The notes beneath the pieces are model-generated. The model worked only from the letters and a program-made list of their open reading frames with translations, was not told the origin of the DNA and searched no databases. Position numbers and translations under genes: made by a program. This document shows positions 29,041 through 45,100 of a stretch of DNA of 64,000 nucleotides, piece after piece (positions within the stretch are counted from its first letter, which is position 1; the number at the start of each line of letters is the position of its first letter). The stretch spans positions 124,001 to 188,000 of the forward strand of contig NW_026111825.1 of the NCBI RefSeq assembly GCF_024679095.1, read 5' to 3'. This stretch comes from Eriocheir sinensis. Lineage: Eukaryota > Arthropoda > Malacostraca > Decapoda > Varunidae.

Positions 29041-30419
29041 CTTAGCCGGAGAGTACTGAACGAGGCTTATTATTAATACTTTTATGCCTGAATAGATGTT
29101 AATTATATTCTCGGGATGAGGAACAGAATGGTGTCGTCGACAGTGATGGTGGTGGTGGTGGTTGTGGTGGTGGTGGTGGTGCTGGATGTAGTGTGCTTTG
29201 GCAGTGTCGTGTTTACTAGGTTGCGTGTTGATGATGGTGGAGGAAACTGGAGGTGGATGGGAGGAGTGGAAGGGAAAGTGGTGGTGGTGGAGGAGTTTGG
29301 TGGAGAAAGTGATGGCTCAATTCGCGCGGTGGAGTGAAGGAGAAGTGTTTTGTGGGGTTAAGAAACGAATGACCTTGTCGGGTGATGGAGTGAGAGAGGG
29401 GAGTGAGAAGCGGAAGAGGAGGAGGAGGAGGGGGAGAAAGAGGAGGAAGCGAAGACGATGAAGAGGAGAAGGAGAAGACTGTAAAAAGCCTTGTGTGGTA
29501 TGTGTGGAAGATAAAATATTTGGGCTTTGGTGCGTGGTAGAGTTGTTGTTGTTGATGAAGGCGGTGGAGGTGGTGCTCCTTGTGGCGAAGGTAATGGGTA
29601 AGTTATGTGGTGGGGAAATTAATGGTCAGGATACGAGGTTGAGAAAGGAATAATTTACTTGACTGATGGAGGAAAGACTGATTTTTCTTCGTGCTGGAGG
29701 AGAAAATAAGAATTACATTGTGTGACTGAGGGAGAACTAATGAATTTATTTGGGGGAGAGACGAATGGTGGCCTTTCTCTGCCCAAGGAAATGATAGTGG
29801 TGAAGAAACGTAATGTGTGTAATTGGCAGCAGGAGAAGATTTATAAGCAACTGCGGATAGAAGGAGGAACAGGGTGAGAGAGGGGGTAAAGATAGGGGGA
29901 ATAATGATTGTAAATAGATTATTGTACAGGGTAGAGAGGGAAGATGGGGTAAGGAGGAAGCGTAGACTGTGTAGAAGGGAGGTGAAGGGATAAATCGGGT
30001 TAGGAGAGGAAAGGGGAGAGGGGGATAGGTATGAGAATGGACAAGAAGAAGAAGTGAGAAGAAATGTGCAAGAAAAAGATAGGAGAAGAAGAGAAAGAAG
30101 GAAAGATAAACGGGGTTGAATAGATACGTGGAGATAAGACGACAAGAAATAGAAGTAGTAGTTTCAAAGTAGGAATAGACAGAAAGGATTGGAAAAGATG
30201 TGAGAGAGAGAAGAGGGAAGGGACATCAGGAAGAAAAATAGCAATACAACAGGAAGACGACAGCAGCGAGTTCGAGGCTGGATAACCATTCTCCCCAAAC
30301 TACAATTATTCGATCACGCCTCTCGATTTAAAGGGAAGTCTCACAGCGATCAGTCTTGTTAATTGCGTCGTGAGTGAGTTGTCAGGTGAGGCGAGGAGAG
30401 ACGGCCAGTTGTGAGGACT
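29041..30419. other. Purine/G-rich domain, no gene
   Basis: The + strand switches at about 29.1 kb from pyrimidine-rich to purine-rich with GGT triplets (29140-29180, 29270-29290), GGAGGAGG near 29415-29440 and long GGAAGA sequence to about 30250. No frame has recognisable domains. Confidence 0.6.
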
Positions 30420-33599
<3,180 letters not shown>

Positions 33600-33799
33600 G
33601 TGACGGCACAGGGGACGGACGGCTGTCAGGAGGGGGAGTGAAGGGAAGGCAAGCGAGGCGGGTAAGGACGCAGTGGGGAAACATGATGGGCTGTGGGGAT
33701 GGGACATGGTTGATGGGGTAGACTGAAGGAAATGGTGGGCAATAAGAAAGACATGTATTAGAGATGAAGAGGTGAAGGAGTAAACAAAAGGCAATGATA

Positions 33800-34080
33800 C
33801 GTAAATAGAAGGGGATGGAAGGAAGAATAAGTTTGGCGTCAGGAAGAAGTAAATAAGAAAAGTTAGAAAAAAAATTATAAAAGAAAGTAAAAATGAAAAT
33901 CTGGGCAAGGAAAGGTCGAAGAAACTAGCAAAAAGACAAACGTAAATAGAAGGGGATGGAAGGAAGAATAAGTTTGATGTCAGGAAGAAGTAAATAAGAA
34001 AAGTTAGAAAAAAATAATTAATAAGAGATAGTAAAAATGAAAAGCTGGGCAAGGAAAGGTAGAAAAACTAGCAAAAAGAA
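33800..34080. repeat. 142-bp tandem duplication in purine-rich DNA
   Basis: GTAAATAGAAGGGGATGGAA occurs at 33801 and 33943. Both copies continue through GGAAGAATAAGTTTG, CAGGAAGAAGTAAATAAG and GGGCAAGGAAAGG to CTAGCAAAAAGA. They lie within a purine-rich domain (33600-34300). Confidence 0.92.
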
Positions 34081-35229
34081 ACAAAAAACGAAAATATAAA
34101 AGTAGATTCGAAAAGAAGAGGAAAACAAAGAAGAGCAGAAAGGACAAATAGAAGAAAGCAAAGGCGTATAAAAACAAAAAAAAAGAGAGGAAAATATATA
34201 GCATAAAGATAAGACGTAAAATAATAGGAGACAAGTGAGAGGCAGGGAGGCGCAGGTGAAGGGTATAGGGGAACAGAGGAGAGGGAAAGTACCTGGCTGC
34301 CTCTCTCCTCATAAAACACCTGTACGTGCCTTGGTTTTCTATTACCCGGATGTTCTTGTTTCCCCGCCTCCTCTTATCACCCAACACGTCCCTTGAGAGT
34401 CCTTCCTTCCTTCCTTCTCTCACTACCTGCGCACTTGTCATTTTCCCTGTTGTTGTTTTTATATCTCTTTTCTTAACCTACTTTGCTGTTTTAGTGTTGT
34501 TTTCCTCGTCATAAAGTAAGTCCTCTTTGTTTCGCTATTTTTTTTCTGGTACTTCTTTCTCTGCCAATTTTCTATGTTGTTTTCCCTCTTTTTCTGCCCC
34601 TTCGCGTTCGTGTCCTTTTCTCTGGTGCTGTTTTTCATTCTCTTTTCTTATCCTTCTTTGCTGTGTTTCGTGTTTATTTTCTTCTTCATTAATTTTATTT
34701 TGTTTTCTCGCTATTACTTTTCCCTTGGTCTGTTTTATGTTGCTATTCTATGTTGTTTTTCCTGCTTTCTTGCACTTTTGCGGTCGTGTTCCTCCTTTCC
34801 CTCCACCAAAATACCTCTTTCTTCCACTGTATCATCTCCTTCATCAATCTGTTTCCCTTCTCTTTCCTTCCTTTTCCTCCTCCTCCTTTCGTCTTCCTCT
34901 TCTTCCCTTTTTTTTCCTTCTCCTTTTTTCCACACAGTTGTTCGTCTACTCAGCTTTCCCTCTCCTTCTTCGTCCTTGGGTGTAACAGCCCCACCTTTTC
35001 CAGTCTACAGCTTTTCTTCACTATCCTTCTTTCCATTTCCAGTAACCTCACTAATTATCCCCCTTCCTTTTCATCGTTTTTTCTTGTTTGTTCCTACTTG
35101 AAGCTTCTTTATATCCCTTTTCTAGCTATTTTATTTTTCCCTTTTGCTTTCGAATGTCGTATGTTCTTGCACCGTTCCCCTTTCAGATTTAATTTTAGTT
35201 TCTTTATCAATATTGGCATTGCTTCCTTT
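34081..35229. other. Purine-to-pyrimidine switch at about 34.3 kb, no gene
   Basis: Purine-rich up to about 34290, then pyrimidine-rich. A loose repeat with TTTTCTGCCCCTTCGCG / TTCTTGCACTTTTGCGG and TTCTCTTTTCTTAACCTACTTTGCTG-like words occurs about every 160-180 bp between 34440 and 34790. No domain-bearing frame is seen. Confidence 0.5.
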
Positions 35230-35750
35230 CCTCGTCTTTTCTTCACTCTCCTTCTATTTTTCCTCCTTATTCTTCGTTCATGCAGTTAGATTTCGTTCCT
35301 TTCTCTTCCTTTTCATTCCTTTATGTTCCCTTCCTTCTCTTCATTTCCCTACCGTCACATCCCATTGCGTCCCGTCACTTCCCATCCCATTCTGTTCTAT
35401 CTCTCCCAAACACTTCGCTTAACCCTCCATCCTTATTCTTCTTTCATGCAATTAATTTTAGTTCCTTTCTCTTCCTTTTCATTCCTTTACGTTCCTTAGC
35501 TTCTCTTCATTTCCCTACCGTCACTTCCCATCCCATTCTGTTCTATCTCTCCCAAACACTTCAGCAACCCTCCATCCTTGTTCTTCTTTCATGCAGTTAG
35601 ATCTAGTCCCTTTCTCTTCCTTTTCATTCCTCTACGTTCCTTCCTTCTCTTCATTTCCCTACCGTCACATCCCATTGCGTCCCGTCACTTCCCATCCCAT
35701 TCTGTTCTATCTCTCCCAATCACTTCGCTTAACCCTCCATCCTTCAGGCT
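35230..35750. repeat. Tandem repeat, unit 145-166 bp, three copies
   Basis: CATGCAGTTAGAT (or CATGCAATTAATT) begins units at 35279, 35445 and 35590. Shared blocks are TTCTCTTCCTTTTCATTCC, TCATTTCCCTACCGTCAC, CATTCTGTTCTATCTCTCCC and AACCCTCCATCC. The middle unit lacks a ~20-bp block around ATTGCGTCCCGTC, which accounts for the period difference. Confidence 0.93.
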
Positions 35751-37497
35751 CTCCTCCTGAACCGAGATCTTTACATTCTGCATCTTAATCCAATTACTCT
35801 TCGTGTCCCTTTTCCGGAGACCCTTGTTATTCCTTTTCCCTTGCCCGCGCTATCTTCAGCATCTCATATCTTTTTCGTTTTAGGATTTGCTACTAGGAAT
35901 TTTTTTTTTTTACCAACTTCGTCTTCTGCTGCTCTGTTCATTCATTTTCCATCTTCTTCATTTTCCTCTGTCTTCTATCATTTCCTCTTCCTGTCTTCTT
36001 CAGCCACACCTTCCTTTTCCTCCACTCCTTCTTCCTTCTTTTTCCTCTTCTTCCTTCTCCTCCTCCTCCTCCTCCTCCTCCTACTTCAATTCATTCTTCT
36101 ACTATAAACTTATCCGGTCGTTTCGGTTTTCCCCTCCATTCTTCCTCCTTATTAACCTCATTCTTCAATCTGTTTCCCTTCTCTCTCGCTTCCCTTTTCC
36201 TTCTCAATCCTTTCGTCTCTCTCTTCTTTCCCTTCTTTCCTCCTCCTCCTCCTCCTCTTTCTTCTACAGAGTTGCTCGTCTGTTTCACTTCCCCTCTCCT
36301 TCTCCTTCCTACTTATTGGTTTCATGCATCTGTTTCCCTCCTTCTCTTCCTCCTCTTCTTCTTTCTCCTTCTCTTAGTACCTTCCTCCATCTCTTCCTCC
36401 CTTTACCACTTATCACTGTCTTTCTTTCTGTCTGTCTGTCTGTCTGCGTTTGTGTGTGTCTGCCTCTGTCTCTCTCTCTCCGCTATCTCTCCTCTCTCTC
36501 CACCCTCTCTCTCACCCCCTCTCTCCCTCCCACTAATACCTCCTTCCATTCCCATCATATCCCATTCATTCCTGCTCCTATTATCCCATTCCCGCTCCTT
36601 TTCTTTAACCTTCACCGTCTCCCCCATTAGCCAGCCGCCGCCCAAGAGCCGTTCACCGAAGTTTATGGCGAAAATGGAGTAAGTAGATGGTTTAATAAGG
36701 GTCTTGCGTGTCCTGATCGCTCCCAACGACTCCTCTGATGGAAGCTAAAGGGAGCGAGGTGAAGGAATGCCAGGGAAGGAAGGAAGGAAAGGAAGGGGAG
36801 GGTAGGGGAGGGTTGGGTTAAGTGGATGGGTTAAGGAGGGAAGTGTGCTACTCCTGCAAGGAATGGTTGGTTGAGGAAGAATTTCGGATGTGATGAGGAA
36901 GAAAGGTTTGGAGGCGGAGAAGAGAAAATGGAGGTTCATATTGAAGGTTAAGAGAAAGGAAGCGAGAGAAGAAGAGTTAAAGGATAGCTGGTTGAGGAAG
37001 AGTTCGTACGTGATAAGAGAGAGAAAATTAAGGATAAGGGGAAGGGAGAAATGAGGTTAGATATAAGATTAAGAGAAAAAAGGGGAAGAGAGAGAAGGGA
37101 TAATTGAAGGGATATGAAGGAAGACCAATAGGATAAAAAGGGAGGATTATGAAAACTGTAGAAAGAAAGATGGAAAGGAAACTGAGGAACATAGAGATAG
37201 AATAAAGGGAAGTAAGAAAGAGGAATAGCAAAATTGGATAAGGGAAAAAAGATGAAAATAAAGACGAAAAATAAAGCAAGTAGGGAAAAAAAAGTGGATA
37301 GTTAATGAGAATAAAAGAGGAGGATAATAACTGTAACAAAGGAGAAAAGAGGAAGAAGGAGAGAAAGTAAAGTGGGAAGAGGGCGAAAAGGAAGTAATGG
37401 GAAGCAAGAAAGAACAAAATCAATATGTAAAGGTATTCTTGTGTATGTGTGTATAAGTTTGTAGAGGCGGAGGAGGGGAGGAGGAGGGGAAGGGGTT

Positions 37498-37546
<49 letters not shown>

Positions 37547-38661
37547 AGATGCATAAAAGTGTGAAATAACTCTTGTCTTGGAGAGAGAGTGAGGGTGGGG
37601 TGAGGCCATTTCCGTGTCTCAGTGGGCTGCCACTGATCGCCCGCTCGGATGAATGTCAAATAAGGAAGAAAAGGAATGTGTGTGTGTGGCGGACAAGACA
37701 GGAGGAGGAGGAGGAGGAGAAGGGGAAGAAGAAACGTGGAATCATGGAAGACCAGGCGAGATAAATCCAGTATCCTTACATAACAAGGCTGCCTGTTTTT
37801 TGTTTTTGTTTTTATTTAGGGAGTTCGTCAGGTTCTTTAGTGCCTTCAAAACAAACAGAGACAGACACAGAAACAGACAGACAGACAGACTAAAAAAAAT
37901 CATCTGTTTCCATTTTTTTCATAGATTTCTTATTTTATTCATTTTTTCTTAACTTTTTCCTTCTCCTTATCGTTATCATTCGCTATACATACATGTGGAA
38001 GGTTTAGTTTAGTCAGTGTTTCTGGTATAGGTGATAGACTAAAAAATAGATCCACTGTAAAAAGATCAATAATTCCTGCAATGCCTAAGAACAGCTAAAT
38101 GGATGTTGATATGTTATGCTTGTGTTTTAGTGTTCTAGTAAAGTTGATTGAGTAAAGCGCAACGATATAACGGACGATGTGGTTTTTTTTTCCAGTGGCG
38201 GATGACTTCGAAAAAAAAATCCTACCACTGTCTTTCCTGCCTCGCCTCGCTGTAACATCTTAACTGTTATTTCTATTCCTCAGGTTAGTTTGGAGCTCAG
38301 AAAAAGCGCAGAATAATCGACGTTGCTGTAATTGATCAGGTGTTAAAATACCTGCATCATATTCTCCTGCCTTCGTCTCATTTCCAAGGTAACGAAGGTG
38401 AAAAAGAGTTGATCATTCCTTGTTATTGTTAGTTAGTAGTTAGTAGTGGTTAGTATTTGCAAGAGGAGGAGGAGGAGGAGGAGAAGGAGTAACTATGGAT
38501 AGTGGGAAAAAGTTAAGGATATGGAAAAAAAAGGAAAATGACAAGAGGAAATGAATTAGAAATGAATCGAAAAATGAATCTAGGAAAAATAAAATAATGA
38601 AGACAGACGATTTTCTAGTGTATATATGTCTGCCTATCTGTCTGTATGTCTGTCCCTATTT

Positions 38662-38710
<49 letters not shown>

Positions 38711-38866
38711 GACAAACCATTATGACGCTATTTATCATCGAACCTGACTGTAAATTCTCACCAACATTAACTATATCCCACTTGGCTTTGATTTAGTGTC
38801 TGTTGTTTGTTTTTCTGTAGTACCATTCAGTAACGAAGACTAATGACGTTATAATTGTACTGTGGA
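35751..38866. other. Low-complexity DNA, switch at about 36.7 kb, no gene
   Basis: Pyrimidine-rich to about 36660 (CTC and TTCC triplets, a short TCTG run near 36430), then purine-rich from 36740 to 37490. Contains (GT)n at 37498-37544, GGA sequence at 37700-37725, GACA words at 37876-37890 and (CA)n at 38664-38705. Mixed AT-leaning sequence lies between. Nothing is recognisable as a gene. Confidence 0.6.
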
Positions 38867-38967
38867 GAGAGGGAGAGGGAGTGGGAGTGGGAGTGGGAGT
38901 GGGAGAGGGAGTGGGAGTGGGAGTGGGAGTGGGAGAGGGAGTGGGAGTGGGAGTGGGAGAGGGAGAG

Positions 38968-39007
<40 letters not shown>
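38867..39007. repeat. GGGAGT / GAGAGT hexamer repeat
   Basis: About 23 tandem hexamers, first GGGAGT with interspersed GGGAGA, then GAGAGT. It reads as Ser-Pro-Thr or Leu-Pro on the minus strand, a repeat artefact. It is followed to about 39150 by GAAA-rich sequence. Confidence 0.93.
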
Positions 39008-39439
39008 GTAAAATAATATAAGGACAGACAGAAGGAAGAAAAAAAGAAAAAGAATGAGAGAAAAAAGAAAGAAAGAAAGAGAGGTATAAGAAAAGAAGAC
39101 TAAAAGGAACGAAAGAAAGAAAGAAAGAAAGAAAGGAAACGAACACAAAGAAACAAACAAACAAACAGAGAATATTTATGTTTGCATGGTGAAGTATATA
39201 CATAATTAGTTAACCTTCTGCATCTTAGATAATACACAAAAAAAAAACAATAATAATAAGAGTTAAGAGAAAATGACAAAGCTAAATGAAGGACAAACTA
39301 ATCCCATGTTTTTCTTTTTATCGTTTTCGTTCCGCACAAAATCGTAACGGTCGTGGAAGATTGATAAACGACGTGAATCATTACTTAACACAAAACCCTT
39401 AAAGGAACAGGACGCTAATTACTTTTCAGACCTTTGTTC

Positions 39440-39558
39440 ACTACTGACTGAGAAAGGGAAGGAGAGAGGGAGGAGAGAAGGAAGGAAGGAGATAGGGAGT
39501 AGAGAGAGGAGAAGGAGAGAGAGAGAGGAGAAGGAGAGAGAGAGGAAGGAGGAGAGAA

Positions 39559-39607
<49 letters not shown>

Positions 39608-39655
39608 GGAAGAGAGAGAGGAAGAGGAGAGAGAGAGAGAGAAGAGAGAGAGAGT
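39440..39655. repeat. GA-rich imperfect microsatellite
   Basis: GAGAGAGGAGAAGG words leading into a pure GA run at 39561-39602 and more imperfect GA. The + strand then switches to pyrimidine-rich sequence at about 39770. Confidence 0.85.
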
Positions 39656-39769
39656 ACAGCAGGGTAGACTCAACACACCATCCATTAGCAAGGCACAAAA
39701 CATACCATTACCTTTACATTTACCTGTTAATTAAGTTTACCTTCCATACACCTGTCTATTACAACACCT

Positions 39770-40660
39770 TTACTTTCCCTCTCTTGCGCGTATCATTTAT
39801 CTCGCTCCTCCTGTTATTTATCTTCCTATCATTCCTTCACTGCTCACTTCCACATAAATATTATTATTCCTCCCTTTCCGTTTTCTCTTCTCTCTTCTCT
39901 AATGTACCTTTCTCCATATCTAATCCTCCCTCTTTCTTCACCTCCTCCTCGCCTTGTTTTTCTAAATTTTCTAGTCTTTTTATCTACCTTTCTCAACATT
40001 GCATTTTCATTTTTTTATCATCCCCTGCCTTTCATCCATATAGTACCTGTCATATTCACCTCCTTGTCTCTCCTTTCAGTTCCCTATCCTTTCCATTTTC
40101 ATCTTACTTTTTCTCCTTTTCACGTGGTCACTTCACACAATCCACAATTCACTCCCACCTGCTTGGACCGCTTGGACCGCCCTTCCTTCCAGCTCCCTTA
40201 GTCGTCTTTCCAATATATAATCATCCTCTTACAACCCCACCTTATTTTCTTATCTCCCTCTTAATCCCTTCGTCTCTCCGTTCAGCTTCAGTTCCTCCGA
40301 CGTGCCTCCTTCTTCTTGTGTCCCCTCAATTCAGTAACTTGCCCTTCTCACCAATTCATACCCTTCACCTCCTCCTCCCACGTCTTCCAGCTTGCTTATT
40401 CATCTTTCAATGTGCATTCAGTCCTTCAAACTCTCATCGCCTCCTCTTTCACTCCTTTTGTCATTGACGCCATAGCGATCATCTTTCACTCATTCCCTCG
40501 CCCATTCATGCCATGCCAAGCTCACACCTCCTTCCACGTCTTCCATGCGCTTATTTCTCCCACCAACGTGCATTCAGTCATTCAAACCTTCAGCCTCTTC
40601 CTCTTCTGGCTCTTCCTCTCTCACCCTCACCCATTCATACCATTGGTAGCTCAGACACAC
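39770..40660. other. Pyrimidine-rich domain, no gene
   Basis: CT-rich sequence with overlapping Ser/Leu/Phe/Pro frames. CATTCAGTCMTTCAAAC appears at about 40417 and 40571 as part of a loose ~155-bp repeat with CTCACACCTCC/CACGTCTTCCA words. No coding signal beyond base composition. Confidence 0.55.
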
Positions 40661-40665
40661 ACGCC

Positions 40666-41890
40666 AGGTATTTCTTTTATTAACTTGTATGCTGTATTTT
40701 TGTGCTTTTCTTATTCAGTCTATAACTAACTAATCTATTCTGCGTTCCTTATTTTTCTAGTTTTTTATTATTAACTTCTATGAATGTCTTTTTAGTGCTT
40801 TTCTTGTTCAATTTATAACTAACTAATCAATTTTATTTCCTAATATTTTCTAGTTATTTCTTTTAATGAACTTCTGTGTTTTCTCTTTTGGTGCTTTTCT
40901 TATTCAATTTATAAGTAACTAATATATTCTTCTTTCCATATTTTCTATTTACTTCTTTTATTAACTTCTATGCTCGTCTTTTGGTACTTTTCTTATTCAA
41001 TCTATAACTAACTAATCTGGGTTTTTTTCTTATATTTTCTAGTTATTTCTTTTCATTATCTTCTATGCCTGTCTTTTTGGTTCTTTTCTTATTCCAATCT
41101 ATAACTAACTAATCTATTCCTCGTTCCTTATAATATCTAGTTATTTCTTTTTATCAACTTTTATGCTCGTCTTTTTGGTATTTTTCTTATTCCAATCTAT
41201 AACTAACCAATCTATTCTTCCTATTTCTCCAGGTATTTCTTTTTATTAACTTGTATGATTGTCTTTTTGGTACTATTATTGTTCCAATCTTTAACTAACT
41301 AATCTATTCTTCGTTCCTTATTTTTCTAGTTATTTCTTTTATTAACCTTTGTGCTCGTCCTTTTAATGCTTTTCTTATTCCAATTTATAACTAACTAATC
41401 TATTCTTCTTTCCATATTTTGTACTTATTTCTTTTTATTAACTTCTATGCCTGTCTTTTTTGGTGCTGTTCTTATTCCAATCTATAACTAACTAATCTAT
41501 TCTTCGTTCCTTATTTTCGAGGTATTTCTTTTATTAACTTCTATGCTTGTCTTTTTTGGTTCTTTGCTTATTCCAATCTATAAATAATTAATCTGTTTTT
41601 TGCTCTTTATTTTTTCCTATTTACTTCATTTTAGTATTTTGTATGCTTGTCTTGTTTGGTTCTTTTCTTATTCCAATTTATAACTAACTAATCTATTCCT
41701 TCCCCTTTTTTCCAGGTATCTCTTTTTATTATTTATGTGCCTGTTTTTTTTTTGTGTACTTTTCTTATTCCATTAATAATTAACTAATCTATTCATCGAT
41801 CCTTATAATTTCTAGTCATCTCTTTTTATTAAATTATATGCTTGTCTTTTTGGTGCTGTTCTTATTGCACTCTATAACTAAATAATGTTG
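40666..41890. repeat. 92-100-bp tandem array, about 13 units, splice-acceptor-like
   Basis: TAACTAACTAATC or a close form recurs at 40723, 40815, 40912, 41005, 41102, 41200, 41292, 41388, 41485, 41581, 41681, 41776 and 41875. Each unit also has CTTATTCCAATCTA before it, and afterwards a pyrimidine stretch ending in TCTAG, CCAG or similar, then TTATTTCTTTTTATTAACTT and TATGCTTGTCTTTTTGG. The order CTAAC, pyrimidines, YAG on the + strand is the layout of an intron 3' end. Units differ by small indels, so the array is of moderate age. Confidence 0.93.
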
Positions 41891-41895
41891 TTACC

Positions 41896-41969
41896 CTCTT
41901 GTCGTTCTCGAGCTTTTGAATGTCTTCGAGTAGCATTTCCAGTTCTATGCGCTTGGTGAGCGTTTTTCC
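41896..41969 (-). CDS. Candidate 74-nt coding exon, coiled-coil peptide
   Basis: Read on the minus strand, a strong acceptor (GTGTTTCCTCCTTAG) is followed by 74 nt open in one frame, encoding KTLTKRIELEMLLEDIQKL then ENDKR, and then by a GTAACA donor. The first two bases complete a codon split by the upstream intron; the end falls on a codon boundary. Hydrophobic residues spaced about every 3-4 positions fit a coiled coil, and the composition is protein-like, unlike neighbouring frames. The rest of the gene is not visible within the window: nothing on either side on the minus strand reads as a matching exon. I do not recognise the protein. Alternatives are chance or an exon relic. Confidence 0.42.
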
Positions 41970-42545
<576 letters not shown>

Positions 42546-43238
42546 GAGGTAGATAGATCTATAGATATTCAATACATTTACATCTCACAACTTCCCTGAA
42601 TATATAAAGATCCTATAATTGCTATAAACAATGAATGGCAGTGGACAACACGGATCCCAGCGGGCGTCATTCATTAGGCTGTCCCAGTCCGATTGCCTTC
42701 CGCTGACTGACTGATGACATTATAAAATCATTAGCTCTCTGTAACCATAAGGTAACATGCTCTTTCAGCCACCTCTTCCGATTCTTACAGGAGCAGCAGT
42801 AGCAGGCATTTTATTGTTTCCTTTGTTGTGCCCTTGTGCTGTGTCCTTTGCTGTAAAAGAAAAATAGTAAAATAAATCACTAACCAGCTGTCATACAACC
42901 CTAAATAAATACACGGGCAAGTAATTATTATACACCAAATACACTTCCCAAAAAGTGAATGACGGAGAAGCCAACCAAGACAAGACCTTCGACTCTCCTC
43001 CACCATCCCCACCACCCCCACCACCCATCAACCCCACCACCCCACCACCACCCATCAACCCCACCACCAGCACCACCACCCATCAACCCCACCATCACCC
43101 CACTGCCCACCACCATTCGACCCCCCTCCCCCACCACCACCCTCTCAGAAGCATCACCTCACCGCAGAACAATCTAGGGCGTGGCATTCGCTGACGAAAC
43201 GAAAATATCACAACCTTTAATGGCAATGGTGCTACTGC

Positions 43239-43278
<40 letters not shown>

Positions 43279-43381
43279 ACCTAACCTAACCCCTGATGCT
43301 AACGAAATCCAGGAACTGGCGTGTTCGTGGATGGTTTATAAGAATCTAGCAAGGGTTTACTAGGCACGTCGATCTGAAGCT
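42546..43381. other. No gene; CAC/CCA-rich patch and (GT)n
   Basis: Mixed sequence, then a CCACCACCCATCAACCC-type repeat at about 43005-43140 (Pro/Thr/His frames are artefacts), and (GT)n at 43241-43276, ending in TTAACCTAACCTAACCC, about 2.5 units of the arthropod telomere repeat. Confidence 0.6.
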
Positions 43382-43611
43382 TGAGAATCAATTGTTACCT
43401 TTTCATTAGAACAGTCTTGCACTTGTTTGATCTTCCCGTGAGTTTGATAATATAGATACACACTTCTTAACTTATTATTAGAACAGTCTTATTCTTGTTT
43501 ACTCTTCCTGGGGTTTAAAATAGAGAACCACTTGTTAACTAATCTTTATGACTTTCTTACTCTTGTTTACTCTTCCGTGGCTTTGAAACTAGAGAACCAC
43601 TTATTAAACCC
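43382..43611. repeat. Diverged tandem repeat, unit about 70 bp, three copies
   Basis: Units with GAGAACCACTTGTTAAC-like start, ATTAGAACAGTCTT, CTTGTTTACTCTTCC and GTTTGAAAATAG-like end begin at about 43382, 43455 and 43524, with a partial fourth at 43593. A (GT)n run follows at 43617-43654. Confidence 0.7.
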
Positions 43612-43617
43612 TAATGT

Positions 43618-43654
<37 letters not shown>

Positions 43655-43658
<4 letters not shown>

Positions 43659-44276
43659 ATTTCACGACGCACTTTGAAAACAGGATCAGCTTTTAACGAA
43701 TAATCTGCCTAGCAAGAGCTTACGCATTTTACGTAATCCTCCTCCATTATCACATCACCTGTTGTTGCTGTTTTTTGTCCTGCTTTTTCTCGTCTCTACA
43801 AGTAAGAGGGTGTTGCCTCGGTACAGAATTCGTGCAAGTTTCTCAACGTTATTTACTTTTTTATTTTACTTTTTAAATCTAAGAAAATAAAAGTATCGGT
43901 GATGAGTCCGTAGATTTATAATGGACACAAGGCCTTGAGGATGTCAGCTGGTGTGCATTTTCGTGGTGAGCGAGACAAAAGATGAGAAGTTAATTTGAAG
44001 TGATTTATATATTTACACGTAGTAGCGGTATTGGAAAAAAATAATCTTCAGCTCATATTAATTATGGAAAACGAAGGGAGTTAACATATAATACGGAGTT
44101 TTCGATTACTGTTTTATTTTATTTTATTTTATTTATGTTTTTGCTTTAGTTGTTGTTAGGTATTATTTTTCTTCTTACTCTCCTCGTTGATTTTGTTGTC
44201 ATTATTATTATTTTCCTCATACTTCTTCTTCTTCTTTGTCTTTTCTTCTTCTTCTTCTTCTTCCAGGACGCTAGCG
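43655..44276. other. No gene; ends in (TTC)n
   Basis: AT-rich, with TTTTA repeats at about 44115-44135 and a CTT/TTC run at 44222-44264 directly before the LINE fragment. Short Phe/Leu frames are artefacts. Confidence 0.55.
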
Positions 44277-45100
44277 TTCTTCAGGATGAGCTAGACAGAC
44301 TATATGATTGGGGGGAAGTGGCAGATGGAATCAATGTCAGGAAGTGCAGTATTCTGAGTGTAGGTAGGAATAACCCCTCACACAATTATATACTCCTTAA
44401 ATGACACTCCGCTGAGTAGGTCTGGGTGTGAGAGGGATTTAGGAGTCTTAGTGAGCACTGACCTCCGTCCTGGAGCTCAGTGCGTTCAAGCTAAGAATCG
44501 TGCAAATAGGGTACTGGGTTTCATCTCGAGGAGCGTAAGCAATAGGAGCGCTGAAGTCATCCTCAAACTCTACATAGCATTAATTAGACGTCATTTCGAT
44601 TATGCGGTTCAGTTCTGGTCATCTTACTGTAGAGTGGATATCAAGTAGTTAGAATCTGTACAGAGGATGATGACAAAAATTATTCAAGGTGTGAGAAACT
44701 TGCCTTATGAAAATAAACTGAAGCATTTAAATTTATACGCTCTAGGAAGGCGAAGGTTACGAGGTGACTTGATCGAGGTTTATAAATGGGTGAAGGACTT
44801 TAATAAAGGGGATGTAAATAGGGTTTTGGTTGCAAAAGAGCAAGGTAGAACACGTAGCAACGGTTTTAAGCTAGTTAAATTCAGATTCAACAAAGACATA
44901 GGCAAGAATTGGTTTACCAGTAAAGTGGTGGATGAGTGGAGCAGGCTTGGGAGTCATGTTGTGGGTGCCAATACCATAGATGCATTGAAGAAGAGTTTGG
45001 ATAAATTCATGGATAGTGAGGTTAGGTGCGGTTAGACTTACAGGAACTGCCTTGTATCGGCCAACCGGCCTCTTGCAGACTCCTTACGTTCTTATGTTCT
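44277..45100 (+). mobile_element. CR1-like LINE 3' fragment, coding relic
   Basis: A 5'-truncated non-LTR element. Frames in order: end of the RT palm and start of thumb (LQDELDRLYDWGEVADGI, NVRKCSILSVGRNN), then ERDLGVLVSTDLRPG, NRSAEVILKLYIALIRRHFD, YAVQFWSSYCRVDIK, then IIQGVRNLPYENKLKHLNL and NGFKLVKFRFNKDIGKNWFT, ending DKFMDSEVRCG. Stops and frame changes near 44402 and 44647 make it a dead copy. The 3' tail, after GGCCTCTTGCAGACTCC, is TTCTTATG-type octamers; short octamer tails instead of poly(A) are known for CR1 elements. Its sister copy on the minus strand at 49795-51463 shares most of these motifs. Confidence 0.88.

Noticed and set aside
43277..43293. TTAACCTAACCTAACCC as an interstitial telomere
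   Set aside because: Only about 2.5 units of the CCTAA repeat. Too short to distinguish from chance beside a GT run.
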